Shown here: in pieces, positions 1 through 6,195 of the stretch | How the letters are laid out: each line of letters starts with the position of its first letter | How positions within the stretch are numbered: position 1 is the stretch's first letter | From: Akkermansiaceae bacterium | GTDB lineage: Bacteria > Verrucomicrobiota > Verrucomicrobiia > Verrucomicrobiales > Akkermansiaceae | Assembly (NCBI GenBank): GCA_029288115.1 | Contig: JARFPV010000038.1 | Span: 1 to 17,708, forward strand | Reading direction: 5' to 3' | DNA: 17,708 nt | The notes under the pieces: generated by a model | What the model was told of the DNA's origin: nothing | Seen by the model: only the letters and a program-made list of their open reading frames with translations | Database searches by the model: none | Made by a program: the position numbers and the translations under genes

Positions 1-2
1 AT

Positions 3-836
3 TTTAATGCTGTTGGGTTCGACAATGTTTGGGTCCGGACGGCTGCTGCCGTGATTGGCTGCTACATCGTTCACCACTTCATCCGTGGTTTCGTTCTAAA
101 AGCGCTCGATCGAGTTGCTGGGGCCACAGATAACGATCTTGATGATCGTTTGGTGCATTTTTTGCGTAGCTTCTATAAAATCATTTTAGCTTTTATTCTC
201 TTCCTTGTCATTCTCAGGATTCACGGGATTGAAGTAACACCTCTTCTTGCCAGTGCGGGAATCGCAGGAATTGCCCTTGGCTTAGCCGCCAAGGAAACCC
301 TGGCCGACATCCTTTCCGGCATTTTCCTTATCACCGACAGGCCGATCAAAGTAGGCGATCGGGTTAAAATCGAGCGTATTGGTAAGCACTGGGGTGCCTG
401 GGGGGACGTTCTCGATATTGGCCTACGCCGCACATGCATCCGTAATACCGATGGGGTAGCCGTCAACTATCCTAACAACATTCTCGCCAATTCCATCATA
501 ACCAATTTCTCGCATGAAGGTGAAAACCCCATGCGAGTCAGAGTTCGCTTCCAATTGAATCACGACGTTGACATCGAGCTTGCATGTGAGTCGGCCCGCA
601 AAGCCATCCAAGAAACCGAACCCGTGATCGAGGGTAGTGCCGAGGTGGTTGTTCGTTCTCTCTGGCATGATGACGGAGGGCACATGAATTCTGGAATTCT
701 CGTTGAAGGCCGATATCGCATCCCTGACATCCGTGAACGGACACGTATTCGCTCAAGGGTGTTGAAAAATGTTCTGGCTGCATTCAACCAGGCAAACATC
801 AAGCTCGCATCACCCACGATCAGGATGGGAGACTGA
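3..836 (+). CDS. MscS-family mechanosensitive ion channel (5' end missing)
   Basis: C-terminal part of a small-conductance mechanosensitive channel, an inner-membrane protein that opens under tension to release solutes during osmotic downshock. The frame is open to the left edge of the window, so the GTG at 51 is probably an internal valine codon and the true start lies upstream; 277 codons are visible. Seen: a hydrophobic helix at about 165-225, then the pore-lining TM3 at about 245-310, rich in Gly/Ala (SAGIAGIALGLAAKE). The hallmark start of the beta domain follows (ITDRPIKVGDRVKI, about 330-372), then an alpha/beta C-terminal domain up to the TGA at 834-836. This order matches the MscS fold. 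The partner gene beyond the 3' end is convergent, with only 22 bases between the two stop codons and no clear terminator. Family assignment is firm; the ion or solute specificity cannot be read from the sequence. Confidence 0.93.
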   Translation, partial: FNAVGFDNVWVRTAAAVIGCYIVHHFIRGFVLKALDRVAGATDNDLDDRLVHFLRSFYKIILAFILFLVILRIHGIEVTPLLASAGIAGIALGLAAKETLADILSGIFLITDRPIKVGDRVKIERIGKHWGAWGDVLDIGLRRTCIRNTDGVAVNYPNNILANSIITNFSHEGENPMRVRVRFQLNHDVDIELACESARKAIQETEPVIEGSAEVVVRSLWHDDGGHMNSGILVEGRYRIPDIRERTRIRSRVLKNVLAAFNQANIKLASPTIRMGD

Positions 837-858
837 AATATTTCGAAGTGTCAGCTTT

Positions 859-2226
859 CTAACGAGAGGCGTTGGCGAGATTTGCCACAGCATCACGGTA
901 GGTCTGAATTTGCTTGGAATTCTGAATTTTCAAAGCTTCATCCAACTGCTTCAGGGCATCCGTGTAGCGACCTGTCGCAACGTGAAGCTTGGCAAGCTCG
1001 ATGGATGCCTTGTATTCATGCCCCTCCACACGCTGAGCCTGCTGGAAAAGCATTTCCGCTTCCTCATAGCGTTTTTCAGTGACACGGCATCGGCCTAACA
1101 AAACTAGAGAATCGGCGTCGAGAGGATCTGCCTTAATGAGCTTCTCAAGCGTGGCAGCTCCTGACTTGGGATCTTCACCTGATTCGATTTGGATGAGCGC
1201 GGTTAGGCGGCGTTGTTTTTGTTCGAGCTTCCCCTTGGTGTCCTCGTATGCCTTTTCAGTGGCGGCAGCAAAGTCACGAGCAAGCACCCAATCGCGTGTC
1301 TGGGTGATGAATTCAAGCGCATTCAATGTTGCCACCATGGGAGGTTTATCATCCATTGCCAGTGCCGCCATGAGCACTGGTCGGGCAAGCCGTGCACTTC
1401 CTGCGCGCAGATGAAGGTTGGCCAACAGCAGGTGGTTTTCGGCATCGAGCTGACCCAGTCGACGGACGAGATCGAGGTTCGTGATGGCATCATCTGAGCG
1501 ATCCATTGCAATCTGAATGGATGCTTGCAGCAGGTAGTAGGAAACCTCTTTCGGTCGCGCAGCAATCACCTCGTCGAGCAGTGTCAGTGCTTCTTCATTG
1601 CGCTGAAGATGCTGCAAGCACTGGGCAACGCCAGCCTTCCAATCGATGCTTTCTGGCTGGGTGATCTGTGCGAGCCGGAACGCTTGAAGAGCCGATGCGT
1701 ATTGCTCTTTGTGCATGCGGCCATAAGCGAGCTGCCCGTAGGTAGCTCCGTCCTGATCACCCAATCGAACTGCCTCAGATAACGAAGCGAGGGCCTTGTC
1801 CCAATCGTTATCGCGCACATAAACAAAACCTAAATTACGGTGGGCTCGGCGGAAGCTGGGGAAAATTTTCAGCGCCGATTCATAGTGTGCCGCGGCCTCC
1901 TTGAGGTCACCGAGTTCGAACTGAATGTTTCCTGCATTGAAGGCAACGGCGGCGGATGTCTTCATTAGCGCGCTAGCCGTAAGTTTTTTCAACGCGTCAT
2001 CACGCTTACCCTCAGCCATCAGTTTCTGGATAGAAACTAACAGCCCACGTTCTTCCGTGGAAACCACTGGCTCGATCCGGGCATTGACCCGATATGAGCC
2101 GTTGAAGGATTTCAAGAATGCCTCGTCTTTCCAGTAGTTCGCTGAGAGCGGCAACGGCTCTGCGGCACCCGCTGCAGCCACAAGCAAGAAACTGAACACT
2201 GAACAGTAAACACGAACAAACTTCAT
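859..2226 (-). CDS. Periplasmic TPR-repeat protein, last gene of the TonB2-type operon
   Basis: 455-residue exported protein made of tetratricopeptide repeats. Residues 1-22 form a signal peptide (basic start, hydrophobic core, Ala-rich cleavage region). TPR-like helical pairs start near residue 92 and run to about 435; typical repeats are visible at about 93-125 (AFNAGNIQFELGDLKEAAAH), 127-155, 160-190 and 370-435. TPR domains are protein-docking scaffolds. The start is one base after the tonB stop, so it is almost certainly translated from the same transcript. In Vibrio and Shewanella TonB2 loci a TPR protein holds the same final position. Its job there is not well settled; a role in assembling or stabilising the TonB complex in the periplasm is an inference. 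No Shine-Dalgarno motif precedes the start, so translational coupling to tonB is plausible. Confidence 0.9.
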   Translation of the reverse strand: MKFVRVYCSVFSFLLVAAAGAAEPLPLSANYWKDEAFLKSFNGSYRVNARIEPVVSTEERGLLVSIQKLMAEGKRDDALKKLTASALMKTSAAVAFNAGNIQFELGDLKEAAAHYESALKIFPSFRRAHRNLGFVYVRDNDWDKALASLSEAVRLGDQDGATYGQLAYGRMHKEQYASALQAFRLAQITQPESIDWKAGVAQCLQHLQRNEEALTLLDEVIAARPKEVSYYLLQASIQIAMDRSDDAITNLDLVRRLGQLDAENHLLLANLHLRAGSARLARPVLMAALAMDDKPPMVATLNALEFITQTRDWVLARDFAAATEKAYEDTKGKLEQKQRRLTALIQIESGEDPKSGAATLEKLIKADPLDADSLVLLGRCRVTEKRYEEAEMLFQQAQRVEGHEYKASIELAKLHVATGRYTDALKQLDEALKIQNSKQIQTYRDAVANLANASR

Positions 2227-2227
2227 A

Positions 2228-2935
2228 TCATTTTTTTATAGTTATCGGCCAGGTCATAACGGCTTTTACTGGTCTCCCCTGTCGAGTCGGCGGGGTGAAA
2301 CGTGAGCCGTTGGCAATTTTTCGCGCAAGCGGAATAAGTGCCGGGTGGGTGCTGGAAACGGTTGAAACATACTGGCTTCGGCCCGAGGGAAGAATAGCGA
2401 CACGAACGACGACACGCCCGCTACTGACACCACGGATGCTGCGCGGGAAGGTGACGGAGGGATTGCGGAGGAGCCGTGGCTTGCGGTCGAGTTCTCCAAG
2501 CGAATACTGGGATTTCGGCTTGGGTGGCGATGGCTTTACCGTTGGACGGGATGGCTTCGGCGTCTTCGGCTTTACCACAGTTTTGGGGCGTGGTTTGACG
2601 ATGGTAGGCAGTGGGGATGGCGGCTGATCGGAGAAAAATGTATCCACTGCGAGGCGCGGATCAACCTTATGGGTGGAAACCGGCAGTGCTGGCTGAGACA
2701 TGTCTGGAGTAGTTCTCAAATCCGACAATGATGGTGGTGGTGGTGGTGGCGGGACATCCTCTTCTGGAATTTCCTCAGCTGGTGGTGGCGGCGGCTCGGG
2801 CAGGCTGACCGTCTCAATCTCGCGAATTTCAAATTCCTTGGAGGTAGTAGTCAGCACCATCATACGGGTGGCTACCAGCACCGCCAACAAAACGGCAGTG
2901 GTGGCAATACCAAGGATGATGGATTTGAGCTTCAT
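2228..2935 (-). CDS. tonB: TonB energy transducer
   Basis: 235-residue TonB protein, which carries energy from the inner-membrane motor to outer-membrane receptors. Seen: an N-terminal transmembrane anchor (residues about 5-28, after a short basic start), a periplasmic linker with two proline blocks (about 46-69, with runs of Pro broken by Glu, and about 105-141, Pro/Lys rich), and a C-terminal TonB fold (about 144-235). The last includes the run SSGRVVVRVAILPSGR and a closing segment ending in WPITIKK. Pro-Glu followed by Pro-Lys is the classic TonB linker that spans the periplasm. The length is close to E. coli TonB (239). The canonical E. coli SHLS anchor motif is not obvious. The gene lies 10 bases after exbD and 1 base before the TPR gene, in the TonB2-type order. 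The (GGT)n look of the + strand near 2730-2790 is simply the proline codons. Confidence 0.95.
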   Translation of the reverse strand: MKLKSIILGIATTAVLLAVLVATRMMVLTTTSKEFEIREIETVSLPEPPPPPAEEIPEEDVPPPPPPPSLSDLRTTPDMSQPALPVSTHKVDPRLAVDTFFSDQPPSPLPTIVKPRPKTVVKPKTPKPSRPTVKPSPPKPKSQYSLGELDRKPRLLRNPSVTFPRSIRGVSSGRVVVRVAILPSGRSQYVSTVSSTHPALIPLARKIANGSRFTPPTRQGRPVKAVMTWPITIKK

Positions 2936-2945
2936 GAGCCTGTTA

Positions 2946-3353
2946 TTATTTGGATGTTGCTAAATTAACAGTTTTGGCACCGGCCAGTTTGGCGGCATCA
3001 ATGACATTAACGACGATACCATGGTTCGCAGCGGTGTCGCCTTGAATGATAACCGGCATCTGGTCATCGATCTCGAGCATTGCGGCGACGACACTACGCA
3101 CCCCGGAAACCCCAATACTACGCCCACCTTGGTAAACCTGGCCATTCGATGTCACAGCAATAAGGATGGAATTTTTCTCCAGATCTTCAGCAGATGCAGC
3201 ACGTGGCTTGTCCACATCCACTCCGGTTTCCTGAACAAATACGGTGGTCACGATAAAGAAGATCAACAGGATAAACACGACGTCGATCAGAGGGGAAATA
3301 TTTATCTCTGAAGCGGCGGCGTCTTGGCCACTGAAATGTCTGAATCGGCGCAT
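2946..3353 (-). CDS. exbD: ExbD/TolR-family biopolymer transport protein
   Basis: 135-residue ExbD homologue of the TonB motor. ExbD is a single-span inner-membrane protein whose transmembrane aspartate carries the protons that drive TonB. Seen: a short cytoplasmic N-terminus (1-16), the conserved entry INISPLIDVVFILLIFF (17-33), in which Asp24 matches the essential membrane aspartate of E. coli ExbD (Asp25), and a periplasmic domain (about 45-135) with the usual beta/alpha pattern ending in the AKLAGAKTVNLATSK tail. The length fits the family (about 130-145). It sits 15 bases after exbB and 10 bases before tonB. It could be called TolR by similarity alone, but the neighbours make ExbD (ExbD2 type) the better name. 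Confidence 0.95.
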   Translation of the reverse strand: MRRFRHFSGQDAAASEINISPLIDVVFILLIFFIVTTVFVQETGVDVDKPRAASAEDLEKNSILIAVTSNGQVYQGGRSIGVSGVRSVVAAMLEIDDQMPVIIQGDTAANHGIVVNVIDAAKLAGAKTVNLATSK

Positions 3354-3368
3354 GGTGAAAAAAAGTGA

Positions 3369-3884
3369 TCAGTGTGCAGTGGTCAGCGATCGGTGAAGGC
3401 GTTGCTGGAGGTTGGCGTGCGTGGCTTGAGTCTGCTTGCGTAACAGGGCGAGCAGGAAAGCAGCGGGAATGGCAATAAGAAGACCTGCTTGTGTGGTGAT
3501 GAGGGCCTCGGAGATACCGATGGAAATCTTATCGATCGGCTGGGCTGCTGTGGAGCTTGCCAGCCCGGAAAAAGTCACCAGCATACCCGACACTGTTCCT
3601 ACCAAGCCAGCCAATGGAGCTGCTCCTGCCAGGATTCCAATAAATGGTAGACGGCGCTCTACCCACGCGAGCCGATCAAGTTCAAACACGGCAAAATCCC
3701 GGGTGATTTCACGACGCGAGTGATGCCCTGATGCGTCGAAATCCGCATGAGACACCTCGCGTTTCACTTTGACCAGCCCGAACCATGTGGTCGCCAGCAT
3801 CGTGTATAGCCCCACACCCAGAATCAGCAGACCGATAAAAATCGGCCCGCCTTGGCGAAGGACTTGCTGGAGTTCGAAGAGCAT
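3369..3884 (-). CDS. exbB: ExbB-type MotA/TolQ/ExbB proton channel protein (short form)
   Basis: 171-residue inner-membrane proton channel subunit. Seen: a first membrane helix (about 14-36), a cytoplasmic stretch, then the two family helices: APLAGLVGTVSGMLVTF (89-105) and GISEALITTQAGLLIAIPAA (123-142). The threonine in the GTVSGM motif and the Thr pair at 130-131 line the proton path in this family, matching the functional Thr residues of E. coli ExbB. The protein is shorter than E. coli ExbB (244) because it lacks most of the N-terminal periplasmic part and has a small cytoplasmic domain, as is usual for ExbB2 proteins. It lies 24 bases after the TtpC-like gene, which belongs to the same family, so two different family members are encoded side by side. 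Confidence 0.93.
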   Translation of the reverse strand: MLFELQQVLRQGGPIFIGLLILGVGLYTMLATTWFGLVKVKREVSHADFDASGHHSRREITRDFAVFELDRLAWVERRLPFIGILAGAAPLAGLVGTVSGMLVTFSGLASSTAAQPIDKISIGISEALITTQAGLLIAIPAAFLLALLRKQTQATHANLQQRLHRSLTTAH

Positions 3885-3908
3885 ACGTTAAGATAGGATT
3901 TCTCAGTG

Positions 3909-5285
3909 TTATTTACCCTCTGCGTCTTGGGTATTGAATCTCTCGCCACGCAGACCATTGACGAGTGTGAGACCGAGTTTTTCGGTGTTCTGGATAATCC
4001 CCTGGCATCTGCGTGATAACAGGGCGTGAATGATGAGTGCGGGAATGGCGACGACCAATCCAAACAGTGTGGTCACCAGTGCCTCTGATATCCCGCCGGC
4101 AAGTGGTTTGGCGTCGCCTGTTCCTGAGACAGTGATGATGTTGAAGGTCCGGATCATTCCTGAAACGGTTCCCAACAATCCTAACAGCGGCGCTGTGGCA
4201 GCCGTCACTGCGATGAATGGCAACCAACTTTGCAGTTTGTTTTGCACACCAATAAGCTGCTCGTACAAGACTTCCTCAACGACGTCCGGACCTGACTTCA
4301 CGTATTCGAGGCATTGTTTGACGACGCCCGATACCGGATGAATCGCACGTCCAGCGATCGTTTCAGCTTGTTGTTTATCGTCTGACCCAAGTGCGGCAAG
4401 AATTCGGGTTACCCAGTCGGCCTCAGGCGTTCTGATACGCACAATCTGGGCGAATTTAACCAATCCACACACTGCGGAGAAAAGAGCAATGCCGAGGATG
4501 GGCCAGATCCAGAACCCTCCCTTGCGGAAAATATCCCATGGATCAGACTCGATACTGGCAAGCGCAAGAGCCTTACCACCGGTGACATCCACACTCAGGG
4601 GTGCTTCTCCCCCGCCGATGACGGTTTTGATTTCGCCTCGCTCACCTGGCTGCACATTGCGTGTGCGGCTACCTTTTTCCTGAAGGATAAAGCCAGCCAG
4701 AGAGTCATCATCCGCGATGAACCATGAAGAGGGGCCAACGATAGCAAATGTTCCGGACTTCACCTCACCGTCGGGTGCTACTGCCTCCCCTGCAAGCGAG
4801 GATCCGCCGATGACTATTTCGAGTCGGTCAATTCCCGCTTCGAGCGCTGCCAGACGTGCCTTGAGGCGTGTCTCGGGATCGTTGCTTTTCAATCGAATTC
4901 CCTGCACGGCATCCTGATTAGCATCCTCTTCTCCGGGAAAGAGAAATGTTTCAACCGCGAGCCCGTAATCGCGCAGTTTCCCGGTTACGAATACATGATC
5001 CTGCTGGGAAAGATGATGGTTTTTTTCCAGCTCCTTGAGCAGCGCTTTGCGGTCGGCCTCTGCCATACGCGCGATGCGTGCCTTACGGCGCTTTTCCAAT
5101 AGCTGCGACTGTGCCTCGTTAAACTGTTTTGCCAGTTTTGGCTTTTCACTGGCAATCGACTCACGAAGTTCAACCAGACGTTTTTGTGCATCTGCAAGAT
5201 CTTTGCGTGCATCCTCTGCAGGATCAGCGTGGAGTGCGGCCAGACCAACTAACAGAAACGAACTGATGGAAGTAAAAAATTTCAT
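3909..5285 (-). CDS. TtpC-like MotA/TolQ/ExbB protein with long periplasmic N-terminal domain
   Basis: 458-residue inner-membrane protein. Seen: signal peptide 1-20 (ending ALHA before DPAEDARK), a charged coiled coil of about 21-95, a periplasmic beta-rich region of about 150-240, then the MotA/TolQ/ExbB channel part. In that part TM1 is at about 256-281, TM2 at about 354-381 with PLLGLLGTVSGMIRTF, and TM3 at about 398-422 with GISEALVTTLFGLVVAIPAL. The channel domain keeps the same Gly-Thr and Thr-Thr motifs as the neighbouring ExbB. A family member with a large exported extension, encoded just before exbB-exbD-tonB, is the signature of TtpC, the extra protein that Vibrio TonB2 complexes need to energise transport. 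It lies 15 bases after the DUF3450 gene. The family is certain; the TtpC role rests on architecture and gene order. Confidence 0.9.
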   Translation of the reverse strand: MKFFTSISSFLLVGLAALHADPAEDARKDLADAQKRLVELRESIASEKPKLAKQFNEAQSQLLEKRRKARIARMAEADRKALLKELEKNHHLSQQDHVFVTGKLRDYGLAVETFLFPGEEDANQDAVQGIRLKSNDPETRLKARLAALEAGIDRLEIVIGGSSLAGEAVAPDGEVKSGTFAIVGPSSWFIADDDSLAGFILQEKGSRTRNVQPGERGEIKTVIGGGEAPLSVDVTGGKALALASIESDPWDIFRKGGFWIWPILGIALFSAVCGLVKFAQIVRIRTPEADWVTRILAALGSDDKQQAETIAGRAIHPVSGVVKQCLEYVKSGPDVVEEVLYEQLIGVQNKLQSWLPFIAVTAATAPLLGLLGTVSGMIRTFNIITVSGTGDAKPLAGGISEALVTTLFGLVVAIPALIIHALLSRRCQGIIQNTEKLGLTLVNGLRGERFNTQDAEGK

Positions 5286-5300
5286 ATTCGATTCAGGTGT

Positions 5301-6080
5301 TTATTTGGACGCCTCCTTCTCAATGGCGATGGGGAGCTTAAGGAGCTGTGGTTGCTGATCCTTTCGATAGACAGCAATGGCCCGGCGAACGTCCTCAGCC
5401 AGGTCTGGTCTGGCTTGCCACTCCCAGGAACCTTCTTGCGGTGTACCCACACCTGACGCATTACCTGAGCGAGCTGCATAAAAAGCACGGGCAAGCCCCA
5501 GATAGATGACATCCACGGAGATTTTTTTTCCGTCAGGCAGAGTGCGTGTTTCCTCGGCAAGAGTCACGCTACGATTAAATCTCTCAGCCGTAGTGAGCAC
5601 TGAAATCATTGAGCGCAGGACGTCACGTGGCTGGCTCAGGGCATCAGGCGCATTCAGGGCATCGATATCAGCCGACAGCTCATCCTGTAGTGGCTGGGGC
5701 AAACGACCAATCAATCGGCGTCCGCGGGGAAGCAAGCGCGCCATGGCGTCTGCCAACACGCGTTGAGCCGCACGGTAATTTGTGAGCTTTTCCTCGAGCT
5801 CTTCCTTGTCTTTATCGATGAGATCGGCAGCACCACCTGCCTTTTCCAACTCCTCATTGAGCAGTTTCAGCTCTTTCTGATAAAGCCCGAGCAGCTCCTG
5901 CATACGTTTTTGCTCCACCTGCCAGGCGGTTTTTTCCTCGGAAACGAGACGCTCAGTCTTGACCCACTGGCGGATCAACTCGCGTGTCTGGGCAGGATCA
6001 GTTGCCGGTTTGTCCGATTGCGCTGGAAGGCTACCAGGCAAGAGAAATGTAAGAGCGGCGATGGAAAGGCAATATTTCAT
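5301..6080 (-). CDS. DUF3450-family periplasmic coiled-coil protein of the TonB2-type operon
   Basis: 259-residue exported protein of unknown biochemical role. Seen: signal peptide 1-20 (cleavage near LPA/QS), a long heptad-rich coiled coil from about 32 to 115 (many Glu/Lys/Leu, with a short break at AGGAAD, about 81-86), a helical region of about 130-180, and a C-terminal signature with VIYLGLARAFYAAR (191-204) and the Trp-containing segment EWQARPDLAEDVRRAI (220-235). That layout matches the DUF3450 family, which in marine Gammaproteobacteria is encoded first in the TtpC-ExbB2-ExbD2-TonB2-TPR cluster; here it holds the same place. The coiled coils of this protein and of the TtpC-like N-terminus could bind one another in the periplasm (inference). 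The gene begins 115 bases after the receptor stop, beyond a hairpin, so it may have its own promoter or depend on read-through. Confidence 0.85.
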   Translation of the reverse strand: MKYCLSIAALTFLLPGSLPAQSDKPATDPAQTRELIRQWVKTERLVSEEKTAWQVEQKRMQELLGLYQKELKLLNEELEKAGGAADLIDKDKEELEEKLTNYRAAQRVLADAMARLLPRGRRLIGRLPQPLQDELSADIDALNAPDALSQPRDVLRSMISVLTTAERFNRSVTLAEETRTLPDGKKISVDVIYLGLARAFYAARSGNASGVGTPQEGSWEWQARPDLAEDVRRAIAVYRKDQQPQLLKLPIAIEKEASK

Positions 6081-6126
6081 TCAGCGAAAGAGGGATTGTA
6101 AGACCACGGGTTTTTTAGCGCATTAA

Positions 6127-6154
6127 ACGGCGTCTGCAAGGATGCAAACGCCGT
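6127..6154 (-). terminator. Hairpin between receptor gene and TonB2 operon (terminator or attenuator)
   Basis: Arms ACGGCGT (6127-6133) and ACGCCGT (6148-6154), plus an inner TGCA/TGCA pair around a 4-base loop. In the minus-strand RNA the one odd position (6134/6147) becomes a G-U pair, giving a continuous 12-bp stem; in the plus-strand RNA it is a C-A mismatch. The hairpin lies 42 bases past the receptor stop and is followed on the minus strand by only three U residues, so it is a weak terminator or partial attenuator, or an RNA 3'-end stabiliser. Confidence 0.55.
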
Positions 6155-6195
6155 CTTTGAACGAACAACCAGACAAGTTGTTGGTTAAACATGAT

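Noticed and set aside
51..836. GTG at 51 as the true start of the MscS gene
   Set aside because: The frame stays open to the left edge with plausible protein sequence, and starting there would cut into a membrane helix.
2725..2800. GGT/GGC microsatellite-like tract on the + strand
   Set aside because: It is the complement of proline codons in the TonB linker, where such runs are expected.
2946..3884. TolQ-TolR of the Tol-Pal system instead of ExbB-ExbD
   Set aside because: No TolA, TolB or Pal gene is nearby; the next gene is a clear TonB and the order matches TonB2 clusters.
6164..6182. Second hairpin AACAAC/GTTGTT after the receptor stop
   Set aside because: The 6-bp stem is A/T-rich with one GC pair per three bases and no T tract; it is too weak to call separately.
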